From Streptomyces hirsutus (lineage in GTDB: Bacteria > Actinomycetota > Actinomycetes > Streptomycetales > Streptomycetaceae), in contig NZ_LIQT01000188.1 in assembly GCF_001418415.1 (NCBI RefSeq), positions 1 to 35,053 of the forward strand: a stretch of 35,053 nt of DNA, in the 5' to 3' direction. Below, piece by piece: positions 16,349 to 24,645 of this stretch. The position numbers were made by a program, and so were the translations under genes. Position 1 is the first letter of the stretch. Each line of letters opens with the position of its first letter. The notes under the pieces are model-generated. The model was not told the origin of the DNA, ran no database searches, and saw nothing but the letters and a program-made list of their open reading frames with translations.

Positions 16349-17341
16349 ATGGCCTTGATCGCCCTCGCCGCCGACAAGGGTTCCCCCGGCGTCAGCACCA
16401 CGGCCGTCGCTCTCGCGGCGGTCTGGCCGCGGCGTGTGCTGCTCGCCGAGACCGACCCGGCGGGCGGTGACCTCGTCTACCGCAGCGCCGCCGCCCACGG
16501 CGGTCCGCTCAACCCCAACACCGGCATGCTGTCGATCGCCGCCACCGCGCGGCGCGGGCTCGTGCCCGACCAACTGTGGGACCACGTCCAGCCGTTGAGC
16601 GGCGGTCTCGAAGTGCTCGTCGGACTCGGCAACTCCGAGCAGGCCGCCGGCCTCGCCGGGCTGTGGCCGACCCTCGGGCACGCCTTCGCCTCCCTCGCCG
16701 ACTCCCCGCACGCCGCCGCCGACGTCATCGCCGACTGCGGGCGGATCAGCGGTGACACCCCGGCGGCCGAGCTGTTCCCGCACGCTTCCCTCGTCCTGCT
16801 CGTCTCGCGTACCGAACCGGAGGCGCTCGCCCGGGTCCGGGACCGTGCCGCCGCCCTGGCCGGCAAGCTGAACGGCGGTTCGCGCGTCGCCGGGCCGGGC
16901 AGCCCGATGGTCGGTGTCGTCCTGATCGCCGACACCGGCAGCGCCGCCAAGCTCGCCTCGCAGGTCAACGACATGCTTGTGCACGCCCAGACCGGCGCCC
17001 GTGTGGTCGGCACCCTCGCCGACGACCCGGCCGGCGCCGAGCAGTTGGCGGGCCGCAGGCGGGGGCGGCTCGACAAGTCGCTGCTGATCCGCACCGCCCG
17101 CAAGGTGACCGCCGACCTGTACCAGCAGTACGGCGCCGCCTGGTCCGCGTCCGCCCACGCCGCGCAGCCTCACCAGCCCCATCAGCCTCAGCACCACCAG
17201 TCCCCGCCTCAGCAGCAGGGTCAGTACGCACCGTCTGCCCAGCAGTACCAGCCGGGTCAGCCTGGTCAGCCCGCCCCGCAGGGCAGCGCGCAGGGCGGCG
17301 GCCGGCCGTCCGACGGTCGTGCCGCCGGAGCCGGGCGATGA
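16349..17341 (+). CDS. CpaE/TadZ-like ParA-family ATPase with degenerate P-loop
   Basis: 330 residues with a MinD/ParA-type fold. It begins LIALAADKGSPGVSTTAVAL; the signature Lys before Gly is kept, but the Walker lysine (GK[ST]) is replaced by Val. LLAETDPAGGDLVYR gives the switch/Asp region. TadZ/CpaE proteins place the Tad machine at the membrane or pole and often have atypical P-loops, so it may bind but not turn over ATP. The last ~60 residues are Gln/His/Pro/Gly-rich low complexity and probably disordered. The stop overlaps the next ATG by 4 nt (ATGA). Confidence 0.87.
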   Translation: MALIALAADKGSPGVSTTAVALAAVWPRRVLLAETDPAGGDLVYRSAAAHGGPLNPNTGMLSIAATARRGLVPDQLWDHVQPLSGGLEVLVGLGNSEQAAGLAGLWPTLGHAFASLADSPHAAADVIADCGRISGDTPAAELFPHASLVLLVSRTEPEALARVRDRAAALAGKLNGGSRVAGPGSPMVGVVLIADTGSAAKLASQVNDMLVHAQTGARVVGTLADDPAGAEQLAGRRRGRLDKSLLIRTARKVTADLYQQYGAAWSASAHAAQPHQPHQPQHHQSPPQQQGQYAPSAQQYQPGQPGQPAPQGSAQGGGRPSDGRAAGAGR

Positions 17342-18645
17342 CCGCTGTCGACCATCAACTGGTCAAGCGGTTCCGCCAGGACGCCGGCGACCGCATCTCC
17401 GAACAGCGCCGCCTCGACCAGGTCAACGGCGTCACGCCGATGTCCACCGAGGACGAGCGCCAGTTCGCGCGGGCGGTCATAGCGCAGATCCTCGAGGAGC
17501 AGGCCCGCTCCGAGATCAACGCGGGCCGTACGCCGCTGGACGCCGAGACGGAGGAGCAGTACGCGGCCGCCGTGCACGCCGCGCTGTTCGGCGTCGGGCG
17601 GCTCCAGCCGCTGCTCGACGACCCCGAGGTCGAGAACATCGACATCAACGGCTGCGACCAGGTGTTCGTCGGCTATGCGGACGGCCGCGAGGTGCAGGGC
17701 GAGCCCGTCGCGGAGACCGACGAGGAGCTCATCGAGCTCATCCAGGTGCTCGGCGCGTACTCCGGCCTCTCCTCCCGGCCCTTCGACTCCGCGAACCCGC
17801 AGCTGGACCTGCGACTGCCGGACGGTTCCCGGCTCTCCGCCGTCATGGACGTGACGAGGCGCCCCGCGCTGTCCATCCGGCGGGCCCGCATGGGCAAGGT
17901 GTTCATCTCCGACATGGTCGGGAACACCACGCTCACACCGGAGTTGGGGCACTTCCTGGCCTGTGCGGTGCGTGCCCGCAAGAACATCATGATCGCGGGA
18001 GCGACCAACGCCGGCAAGACGACGCTGCTGCGGGCCCTCGCCAACGAGATCCCGCCGCACGAACGCCTCATCACCGTCGAGCGCGCCCTGGAGCTCGGCC
18101 TCGACTCGTTCCCCGAACTCCACCCGAACGTGGTGGCCTTCGAGGAGCGGTTGCCCAACTCCGAGGGGCAGGGGTACATCTCCATGGCCGAGCTGGTGCG
18201 CCGGTCACTGCGCATGAACCCCTCGCGGGTCATCGTCGGTGAGGTGCTCGGCGACGAGATCGTGACGATGCTGAACGCGATGTCGCAGGGCAACGACGGT
18301 TCGCTGTCCACGATCCACGCCAACAGTTCCAGCGAGGTCTTCAACCGCATCTCGACGTACGCCCTGCAGGCGACGGAGCGGCTGCCCATCGAGGCCAGCC
18401 AGATGCTGATCGCGGGCGCGGTGAACTTCGTCGTCTTCATCGAGCGGCGCAACGAGTTCCAGAACGGCGGCCGGCTCCAGCGCATGGTCACCTCCGTCCG
18501 CGAGGTCAACGGCGTCGACGGACGCGTCCTGTCCAGCGAGGTGTTCGCCCGGTCGCCCGACGGCCGGGTCATGCCGCACGCACCCATCGCCTGCCTGGAG
18601 GAACTGATGGCCTACGGCTACCGCCCCAGCGGAACGTGGGGGTGA
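17338..18645 (+). CDS. tadA: Tad pilus secretion ATPase (TadA/CpaF)
   Basis: 435 residues, the standard length of the type IV pilus/type II-secretion-like hexameric ATPase that powers Flp pilus assembly. It has an N-terminal domain (~1-110) and an Arg-rich CpaF region with LDLRLPDGSRLSAVMD. Walker A is GATNAGKTT (Lys ~227), with an Asp box after it. Walker B is VIVGEVLGDEIVTML, and the His box SLSTIHANSS. All catalytic motifs are intact. It is translationally coupled to the CpaE-like gene upstream and 4 nt from the TadB gene. Confidence 0.95.
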   Translation: MTAVDHQLVKRFRQDAGDRISEQRRLDQVNGVTPMSTEDERQFARAVIAQILEEQARSEINAGRTPLDAETEEQYAAAVHAALFGVGRLQPLLDDPEVENIDINGCDQVFVGYADGREVQGEPVAETDEELIELIQVLGAYSGLSSRPFDSANPQLDLRLPDGSRLSAVMDVTRRPALSIRRARMGKVFISDMVGNTTLTPELGHFLACAVRARKNIMIAGATNAGKTTLLRALANEIPPHERLITVERALELGLDSFPELHPNVVAFEERLPNSEGQGYISMAELVRRSLRMNPSRVIVGEVLGDEIVTMLNAMSQGNDGSLSTIHANSSSEVFNRISTYALQATERLPIEASQMLIAGAVNFVVFIERRNEFQNGGRLQRMVTSVREVNGVDGRVLSSEVFARSPDGRVMPHAPIACLEELMAYGYRPSGTWG

Positions 18646-18649
18646 CCCG

Positions 18650-19783
18650 GTGATCCGTACGACCACGGACCTCGATGCCGCCGCTGCCACTGCTGATGTC
18701 GCCGTCGCCGCCGCTGATGTCGCCGCCGGCTCGCTCGGCTCGATGGGCGGACTGTTCTCCACCACGGTCCTGTACGCGCTCGCGTGCGGCATCGCCGTCG
18801 GTGGCGGACTCGCCCTCCTCGTCGTCGCCGTACGCGGACTGCCCGCCAAGCCCGCGCACGAGAAGCAGAAGGCGAGCGCGCGGGCCGCCGAGCTGATCCG
18901 GTTCGCGGGGCAGCGGGGTTCCCTCGCCGCGATCGTCGGCCTCGCCGTGCTGCTGCTGACCCGGTGGACCGTCGCCGGAGTCGCCGCCGCCGTCCTCGTC
19001 TTCTTCTGGGACCGGCTGTTCGGCGGAGCCGCGGAGGAACGGGCCGCCATGCGGCGCGTGGAGGCCCTGGCCTCCTGGACGGAGTCGCTGCGCGACACCA
19101 TCGCCGGCGCGGTGGGCCTCGAGCAGGCCATCCCGGCGTCGGCACGGGCCGCCGCGCCCGTCCTGCGCCCCCATCTCGACGCGCTCGTCGACCGGTTGCG
19201 CTCCCGTACCCCGCTGCCGGAGGCGCTCCAGCATCTCGCCGACGAGATCGACGACGCCTCCGCCGACATCATCGTCGCCGCCCTCATCCTCAACGCCAAG
19301 CTGCGCGGACCCGGTCTGCGGCAGGTGCTGGGCGCGCTGGCCAAGTCGGCACGCGAGGAGGTCGACATGCGGCAGCGCGTGATGGCCCAACGGGCCTCCA
19401 CCCGACGGTCGGTGCAGATCGTCGTCGCGGTGACGATCGCGTTCGTCCTCGGACTGGCCGTCTTCAACCGGGACTTCGTCGAGCCGTACGGGACGGCCGT
19501 GGGGCAGCTTGTACTCGCCTGTGTCTGCGGGCTGTTCGCGCTCGGCTTCTGGTGGCTGCGCAAGCTGTCCACCATCGAGACACCCGAACGCTTCCTGGTG
19601 CGCGACGAGGCGGCGGTCCAGTTCGTACGTCCCCGTACTCCGGGGGCGGCGACCGCCGCGGGACAGCAGCAGACGGAACCGGGGGCCGCACCGTCGCTGC
19701 GGCTCCCGCACCAACAGGGCCGGGACCAGCAGGGACGTGACCCGCAGGGCGGGGACCAGCAGGGCAGGGGGGTACGACGGTGA
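18650..19783 (+). CDS. tadB: Tad pilus inner-membrane protein TadB (GspF family)
   Basis: 377 residues from GTG 18650, with GGGGGTG upstream. A predicted N-terminal helix lies at about 42-63, a pair at ~84-125, the GspF-type cytosolic domain at ~135-255 (ALASWTESLRDTIAGAVGLE, DEIDDASADIIVAALILNAK), and two C-terminal helices (~265-310). TadB is the membrane platform on which TadA acts. The C-terminal ~45 residues are Gln/Gly/Arg-rich with imperfect GRDQQ/GRDPQ repeats, probably a disordered tail. The stop overlaps the TadC GTG by 4 nt. Confidence 0.92.
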   Translation: MIRTTTDLDAAAATADVAVAAADVAAGSLGSMGGLFSTTVLYALACGIAVGGGLALLVVAVRGLPAKPAHEKQKASARAAELIRFAGQRGSLAAIVGLAVLLLTRWTVAGVAAAVLVFFWDRLFGGAAEERAAMRRVEALASWTESLRDTIAGAVGLEQAIPASARAAAPVLRPHLDALVDRLRSRTPLPEALQHLADEIDDASADIIVAALILNAKLRGPGLRQVLGALAKSAREEVDMRQRVMAQRASTRRSVQIVVAVTIAFVLGLAVFNRDFVEPYGTAVGQLVLACVCGLFALGFWWLRKLSTIETPERFLVRDEAAVQFVRPRTPGAATAAGQQQTEPGAAPSLRLPHQQGRDQQGRDPQGGDQQGRGVRR

Positions 19784-20706
19784 ACGACGAACTGACGATG
19801 CCGGTGGTCGTCGGCGCGGTCCTCGGACTGGGCGTCTACGTCCTGATCCGGGCCCTGATGCCCACCAAGCGCAGCGCGGTCGCCCAGGTCGCCCGGATCG
19901 ACGCGATGCGGGCGCGCGGCGCGGCGTACGAGTCGGCCCGCACGCAGAAGGACACCGGCCGGTTCTCGTCGCTGCGGGCCGAAGTGGGCGCGCGTATCGC
20001 CGAGTTCTATCTCCAGCAGGGCTGGGAGCAGCGCTCGCTGCGCGCCGATCTGGCCGTACTGGAACGGAGCTGGGAGAAGTTCCTGGCGACGAAGGTGCTG
20101 CTGGCGGCGGGCGGCATGTTCTTCGGGCCGTTCCTCTTCGCGGTCGTCTGGACGCTCGGCTTCAGCGAGAGCCCGATCGTCCCGGTCTGGCTGGCCCTGC
20201 TCTGCTCGGTCGTCTTCTTCTTCCTGCCCGACCTGGAGGTGCGCCGGGACGCCGCCGAGAAGCGGCGCGACCTGCGCCGGGTCATCGGCGCCTACCTGGA
20301 CCTGGTGTCGATGAGCCTGGCCGGCGGGCGGGGTCTGCCCGAGGCGCTGATGGCGGCGGCCGAGGTGTCCGACGGCTGGGCGACGCAGCGCATCCGCAAC
20401 GCCCTGGCCGACGCCCGGATCACCGGCGTCAGCCAGTGGCAGGCGCTCGGGCAGCTCGGTGAGGAGCTGGGCGTCGAGGAGCTGAAGGACCTCTCCGCAT
20501 CCCTCGCCCTGGTCGCGGACGACGGCGCCAAGGTCCGCGAGTCCCTCGCCTCCCGCGCGGAGACCATGCGGCACCGCGAACTCTCCGAGATCGAGGGCAG
20601 CGCGGGCGAGAAGTCCCAGTCGATGCTCGTGGCGCAGCTGCTGCTGTGTGCGGGGTTCCTCGTGTTCCTGATCTTCCCGGCGGCGATGAGGGTGTTCCAG
20701 GTGTGA
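19780..20706 (+). CDS. tadC: Tad pilus inner-membrane protein TadC (GspF family)
   Basis: 308 residues. A first helix lies at ~8-28, a helical cytosolic part follows, then two helices (about 105-150), then the GspF-type domain (YLDLVSMSLAGGRGLPEALM, ~170-290) and a last helix ending LIFPAAMRVFQV. It pairs with TadB as the second platform protein, as in most Tad operons. GTG start is coupled to the TadB stop (GTGA). A 121-nt gap with repeated GTGAACC motifs separates it from the pilin gene. Confidence 0.93.
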   Translation: MNDELTMPVVVGAVLGLGVYVLIRALMPTKRSAVAQVARIDAMRARGAAYESARTQKDTGRFSSLRAEVGARIAEFYLQQGWEQRSLRADLAVLERSWEKFLATKVLLAAGGMFFGPFLFAVVWTLGFSESPIVPVWLALLCSVVFFFLPDLEVRRDAAEKRRDLRRVIGAYLDLVSMSLAGGRGLPEALMAAAEVSDGWATQRIRNALADARITGVSQWQALGQLGEELGVEELKDLSASLALVADDGAKVRESLASRAETMRHRELSEIEGSAGEKSQSMLVAQLLLCAGFLVFLIFPAAMRVFQV

Positions 20707-20711
20707 GAACC

Positions 20712-20805
20712 GTGAACGGAAAGCCGTGGCGCTGTGAACCATGGGTCACACACGGCCCCTTGCGAACCGACAGTCGTGAACCGTACGTCAGAGCATCTGT
20801 GAACC
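20712..20805 (+). repeat. Five GTGAACC-type heptamers upstream of the pilin gene
   Basis: GTGAACG (20712), GTGAACC (20734), GCGAACC (20762), GTGAACC (20776) and GTGAACC (20799) lie in the 121-nt gap before the Flp pilin start. They are all in one orientation, 14-28 nt apart. Such clustered repeats can be protein-binding sites or a segment controlling the high expression of the pilin. No known regulator motif was recognised. Confidence 0.5.
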
Positions 20806-20827
20806 GAACACGAGAGGACGAAGCGTC

Positions 20828-21079
20828 ATGAACGGACGTACCTTCCACACCGGCATCCCCGCCGTGGACTTCCTGGTCACCTTCATGCGGGCCCGTGTGG
20901 AGCGTGCCCGCTCCGGTGAACTGGACCGCGGCGCCTCCGCGGTGGAGTGGGTCATCATCTCCGCGGTCGTCGTCGCGATCGTCGGTGTGGTCGCCGCCAT
21001 CATCAACGCCGCGCTGAGCGAGGGCGCCAACAAGGTCGGCGACTGCATCAAGGGCGCGAACGCCGGCAGCACCTGCTGA
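20828..21079 (+). CDS. flp: Flp-type major pilin
   Basis: 83 residues with a 35-residue N-terminal leader and class IVb signature G35-ASAVE(W): cleavage after Gly35 with Glu at +5. It is followed by a ~22-residue hydrophobic helix (VIISAVVVAIVGVVAAIINAA). The short C-terminal tail has two cysteines (GDCIKG and STC at the end), which could form a disulfide in the mature pilin. ATG is preceded by GAGAGGACG. It is the structural subunit of the pilus built by TadABC. The prepilin peptidase (TadV) needed to process it is not in this window. Confidence 0.93.
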   Translation: MNGRTFHTGIPAVDFLVTFMRARVERARSGELDRGASAVEWVIISAVVVAIVGVVAAIINAALSEGANKVGDCIKGANAGSTC

Positions 21080-21131
21080 GCGTACGTACACCGAGGTCGG
21101 GGACAGGGCTGGGACGGGACGGGGGCGGGGA

Positions 21132-21581
21132 ATGCCGGTGCGCGTACGTCGCTGGGTACGCCGACGGGTGGAGGCCGCCTCCGCCCGCGGCGACTCCGGC
21201 ATGACCGCGATCGAGTTCGTGCTGCTCACTCCCGTCCTGTTCTTCATGATCTTCGCGACGGTGCAGTTCGCGCTGTACTTCTTCGCGGACCACGTCGCCC
21301 AGGCGGCGGCGCAGGCGGGTGCGCGCAAGGCGCGTGCGACGGCGGACGCTCAGCCGGGCGGCTGGCGGGGCGAGGCGCGGGACGTGGTGGACAGCTACAT
21401 CCGGCAGTTGGGCCCGCAGCTGGTGCTGTCGCCGGACGTGAGGATGCTTCAGCCGGAGCAGGACACGGTGGGCGTGGAGATCACGGCCCGCATCCCGACG
21501 GTGTTCCCGGGCTTCGACCTGACGGTGCACGCCCGGTCGGCGGGGCCGGTGGAGCGGTTCGTGGAAGAGGGGGAGAACTGA
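21132..21581 (+). CDS. TadE-like pseudopilin
   Basis: 149 residues. The processing site is DSG-MTAIEF (Gly23, Glu at +5), followed by the hydrophobic helix VLLTPVLFFMIFATVQFALYF. The remainder is a soluble domain (~100 residues) with VDSYIRQLGPQ and VGVEITARIPTVFPGFDL. TadE proteins are minor pseudopilins required for Flp assembly. It is expected to be cleaved by TadV. It is directly followed by a second TadE gene (GTG next to the TGA). Confidence 0.9.
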   Translation: MPVRVRRWVRRRVEAASARGDSGMTAIEFVLLTPVLFFMIFATVQFALYFFADHVAQAAAQAGARKARATADAQPGGWRGEARDVVDSYIRQLGPQLVLSPDVRMLQPEQDTVGVEITARIPTVFPGFDLTVHARSAGPVERFVEEGEN

Positions 21582-22043
21582 GTGGAAGCGCCCTCTTCCC
21601 GCATGCGGAGACACCTGAGTCAGGACGAAGGCGTCGGCGGCATCGACGTCGGTGACGACCGCGGCTTGTCCACCGTCGAGGTGGTGATCCTCGCCCCGGT
21701 GATGATCCTGTTCATCCTGGTGCTGGTGGCGTTCGGCCAACTGGTGAGCGGTCGCGGCGCGCTGGACGGCGCGGCCCGGGACGCGGCACGCGCGGGCTCC
21801 ATCCAGAAGGACCACGCACGGGCGATGACGGAGGCCCGTCAGGCGGCGGAGGCGAACCTCGCGGACATCTGCTCGGGCCCGGTGAACGTCGTACAGACCA
21901 GCCAGGGCTTCGAACCGGACACCCTCTTCACGGTCGAGGTGAGCTGCGAGGTCCGCGGGCTGGCCACCCTGGGGCTGAACATCCCGACGACCCTGTCCGC
22001 GAGCTTCAGCTCACCGCTGGACCCGTACCGGAGGACGGCGTGA
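21582..22043 (+). CDS. Second TadE-like pseudopilin
   Basis: 153 residues from GTG 21582, immediately after the previous TGA. A longer hydrophilic N-terminus is followed by processing site DRG-LSTVE (Gly28, Glu33 at +5) and hydrophobic helix VVILAPVMILFILVLVAFGQ. The mature domain includes ALDGAARDAARAGS and a segment with two cysteines (DICSGP and VSCEV). This is the second minor pseudopilin (TadE/TadF type) of the Tad machine. The stop overlaps the next GTG by 4 nt. Confidence 0.9.
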   Translation: MEAPSSRMRRHLSQDEGVGGIDVGDDRGLSTVEVVILAPVMILFILVLVAFGQLVSGRGALDGAARDAARAGSIQKDHARAMTEARQAAEANLADICSGPVNVVQTSQGFEPDTLFTVEVSCEVRGLATLGLNIPTTLSASFSSPLDPYRRTA

Positions 22044-22501
22044 GAGCACGTGTGCGCAGGTGGCTGACGTATCGCGGGCCAAGATTCGACGACCGGGGCT
22101 CGGGCGCCGGCGCGGTCATCGTCTTCGCGCTGGTCTTCATCTCCCTCGCGGCCTTCGTCATCGACGGCGGCCTCTCCATCTCCCAGCGCGAGCGCGCCGC
22201 CGACATCGCCGAACAGGCCGCCCGCTACGCCGCCCAGGACATCGACCGCGAGGCCCTCTATGAGAACGTGGACGAGCCCGCGCCCATCAACTACGAGAAC
22301 TGCGACGCCCGGGTGAAGGCCTTCGCCCGCGAGATGGACATGTCCGGCGCGGACGTCGCCGGCACCCACTGCGTGACGGCGAGCGCCCAGGGTGTCGAGG
22401 TCCAGGTCCAGTTGACGTACTCACCCGTCTTCACCGGCGTGTTCTACGGCGGTGACGTGGTGGTCCGCGGCCAGGCGGTGGCAGAGAACGAGGTGGGCTG
22501 A
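22040..22501 (+). CDS. TadG-like pilus assembly protein
   Basis: 153 residues from GTG 22040, coupled to the previous gene. A helix at about 25-45 (AVIVFALVFISLAAFVIDGG) precedes QRERAADIAEQAARYAAQDI, the typical start of the Tad/TadE-G-like 'Tad' domain. No Glu at +5 after the Gly is seen, so it may not be a prepilin peptidase substrate. It lacks the von Willebrand domain of full-length TadG and is much shorter. Two cysteines (YENCDAR and GTHCVTA) lie in the extracellular part. Confidence 0.87.
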   Translation: MRARVRRWLTYRGPRFDDRGSGAGAVIVFALVFISLAAFVIDGGLSISQRERAADIAEQAARYAAQDIDREALYENVDEPAPINYENCDARVKAFAREMDMSGADVAGTHCVTASAQGVEVQVQLTYSPVFTGVFYGGDVVVRGQAVAENEVG

Positions 22502-22527
22502 GCCGAGGGCGGGAGTGAGGGCGCGGG

Positions 22528-22734
22528 ATGAGGGATGAGAAGGCGGGCACGGCCGCCCCGGTCTTGACAGTGTCGAGCCGGCTGCGCGGGAACCGCCCCG
22601 CGGTCGGCAACGCGCTGAACCACTTCACCGGCCGGACCGACGTCTGGGCCGACGCCACGGTCACCGGCGTCGCAGCTGACGCGGAGAGTGTCCACGGCAG
22701 GGTCACCTCCCTCTACGAAGGGGTCACCCGGTGA
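22528..22734 (+). CDS. Small protein of unknown function, coupled to the next gene
   Basis: 68 residues, 26 nt after the Tad operon, from an ATG preceded by GTGAGGGC. Codon third positions are strongly G/C, and its TGA overlaps the GTG of the next gene by 4 nt, both supporting a real gene. It has no signal peptide or hydrophobic helix and no family I recognise. It may belong to the tail of the Tad transcription unit. Confidence 0.55.
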   Translation: MRDEKAGTAAPVLTVSSRLRGNRPAVGNALNHFTGRTDVWADATVTGVAADAESVHGRVTSLYEGVTR

Positions 22735-24062
22735 TTCCCGAGCCCGCCCTCAGACCGGCCGCCTCGCGCGGCCCCGGCCTGGAACGGTGCCACGCCTCCC
22801 GGCTCTTCGCGCAGGACGGCGGTCTCGTCCTGCGCACCCGCGGCCGTACCCGCCGCTTCCCGGTCGGCGGGACCGCAGGAATCGCCCGTGCCGTCATCGT
22901 CGACGCGGCGGCCGGGGGCAGGACGCGCGGGGGACCCGACCTTCCCGGTTCCTGGGGAGAGGTGCAACTACAGGACGGGAACGGGGCGCTGATCGGCCGC
23001 TTCGACATCCAGGACTGGCTGCCCGAAGCGCCCGCGCTGCCCGGACGGTCCGTGCAGGGGGAGCAGATGCTCGCCCGGTCGGGTGTGGCCGGGCTGCTGC
23101 GGGCCGCGGGGGTGCCGCTGCACGTGGTACGGGACAGAAACGATCCTCTGGTGGCCTCGAAGGGCGCGGGCGCCTCCCTCGGCCCGGGAGGTTCCTTCCC
23201 GCTCTGGTACTGGGGCGTGCGCGCCATCGCCGGGAGCGTGTGGTTCGCCGTGTTCACGTGGGTCGTCTTCTCGGACACCACGGTCCCCCGGGTCGTCCTG
23301 CTGCTCGCCGCGACCGCCTTCTCCGCGCCCGTGGCACGGCTGGCGCTGCGGGCCTGGACCCGGCTGCGGGCGGGACGCCACGACCCCGTCGTCCGTGAAC
23401 GCGTCCGGCCCAGTCCCGCGCGGGGGACCGGGGAGACGGTCAGGTTCCGCCGGGACACCGAGATCCGGATACAGGACCGGGACCTCGTCCTGCGCGACCT
23501 GGGCGGCCAGGAGTACTGGTTCGCGCTGTCCGGCCCGCACGCGGTCACCTCGCTGGTCCGGGTGGAGGACCGCGCGGGCCGACCGGTCGGTGTCGAGCTC
23601 CGGGGCCCCGGGGAGCAGGTGCGGGCGGTGTTCCCGTGGGACCTGTGGTTCGGTGGCGAGGAGGGCGCCGACGGGTGGTCGCGGCTGCGCCGGGCCGCCG
23701 GGCTGGCGGTGTCCGAACGCCGCCTGGGCGGTAAGGGGCCCGGGGCCTGGCCCAAGGGCCCGGTCCTGGGCACGGGGCTGCTGCCCGGCTCCGGTGGGGA
23801 AGCCCGTCGCATGGCGCGGTTCCCCGGTACCGTCGCCGGGGTCTCGTCCACCGCGGTCATGGCCTTCGGCTCCCTCTTCTCCCTGATCCAGGGCCTGCGG
23901 ATCGAGGAGACGGCCCCGGGACCGGCGGCCGCCGCGGTCCTCATGGGGGTTCTCGGCCTCGTCCTGCAGGCCGTGCCGTACGCGGTGCACCAGCTGCGCA
24001 GCCGGCTCCTGCTCGACCGGCCGACTCCGGAACGGACGACATCCAGGGAAGCCACTCGATGA
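22731..24062 (+). CDS. Membrane protein with two duplicated soluble domains, unknown function
   Basis: 443 residues from GTG. About residues 20-105 and 235-320 look like two copies of a similar beta-rich domain (each starts with a stretch like RFPVGG or RFRRDTEIRI and contains a conserved aromatic/DLG-type end). Each is followed by a pair of membrane helices (~160-205 and ~365-420). The repeat domain-helices-domain-helices architecture suggests gene duplication and fusion. No known enzyme motif was seen. It follows the Tad operon and is coupled to small genes on both sides. Its role is unknown; it may be a membrane sensor or scaffold. Confidence 0.82.
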   Translation: MIPEPALRPAASRGPGLERCHASRLFAQDGGLVLRTRGRTRRFPVGGTAGIARAVIVDAAAGGRTRGGPDLPGSWGEVQLQDGNGALIGRFDIQDWLPEAPALPGRSVQGEQMLARSGVAGLLRAAGVPLHVVRDRNDPLVASKGAGASLGPGGSFPLWYWGVRAIAGSVWFAVFTWVVFSDTTVPRVVLLLAATAFSAPVARLALRAWTRLRAGRHDPVVRERVRPSPARGTGETVRFRRDTEIRIQDRDLVLRDLGGQEYWFALSGPHAVTSLVRVEDRAGRPVGVELRGPGEQVRAVFPWDLWFGGEEGADGWSRLRRAAGLAVSERRLGGKGPGAWPKGPVLGTGLLPGSGGEARRMARFPGTVAGVSSTAVMAFGSLFSLIQGLRIEETAPGPAAAAVLMGVLGLVLQAVPYAVHQLRSRLLLDRPTPERTTSREATR

Positions 24063-24205
24063 CACGCACCGAGAAGACCTCCCGGCCCGCCGACCACCGC
24101 CTGCTCCCGCCCAGGGGTCGGGTCCGGATTCTGCCGCACCCGGAGCAGCGGGACAGGTCGATCGACGCGCAGATGGACGGCATCGCGCGGATGCTGTCGC
24201 TCTGA
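24059..24205 (+). CDS. Small 48-residue basic protein coupled to the membrane-protein gene
   Basis: ATG at 24059 overlaps the previous TGA by 4 nt (ATGA), the coupling used repeatedly in this operon. The protein is 48 residues, basic in its N-terminal half (many Arg/Pro) and amphipathic at the C-terminus (DAQMDGIARMLSL). It has no signal peptide and no recognised family. The coupled start and high third-position GC support it. It ends the plus-strand run before a 440-nt gap. Confidence 0.55.
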   Translation: MTRTEKTSRPADHRLLPPRGRVRILPHPEQRDRSIDAQMDGIARMLSL

Positions 24206-24645
24206 CCCCGGAGACCGGACATGCGGGGGTGGATTCCGGGCGCAGGGCGCGCGGGAGCAAGTGCATCGCGTTCCGGGATGCTCCAGTTCTGGAAGATCCC
24301 GATGATCTGCACACCGTTCACCGCGCAGTCGTACGACGGGCGCGAGACCTCACGAGATCCGGGGCAGCCGCGCCGTATTCCCCTCCCGGGCCGCCGACGG
24401 GCCGCTTTCGGACGTGTGCGAGTGAAGGAAGTGAGACGTTCGGCCGACCGCCTCACCACACTCGTGAATTCCACGGCGCATGAACGAGGAGCGCGGTCCG
24501 TACACCGCTGGTCGCTTCATTCCCCGCGTGCTTTGATCGGGTCGCGCGGTTCGCCGATCGGCTGGTTTCCCGACGGGTAGTCCTGGGTTCGGGGATCGGG
24601 TGAACTCCGCGCCGCTCATTTCGGATACGAAGGGAAACGCCCGCC
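24206..24645. other. Intergenic region upstream of the double-glycine leader peptide gene
   Basis: 440 nt with no convincing gene. Short frames exist but lack a ribosome-binding site and family likeness. It probably contains the promoter for the small peptide gene at 24646; I could not pick a box with confidence. No strong hairpin was found by eye. Confidence 0.4.

Noticed and set aside
19660..19783. Tandem repeat coding GRDQQ at the end of tadB
   Set aside because: It is an imperfect coding repeat within a disordered tail, not a separate genetic element.
18205..20742. 845-codon open frame on the minus strand
   Set aside because: It is antisense to tadA, tadB and tadC, which have clear family motifs and coupled starts. 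The product has no recognisable domain.
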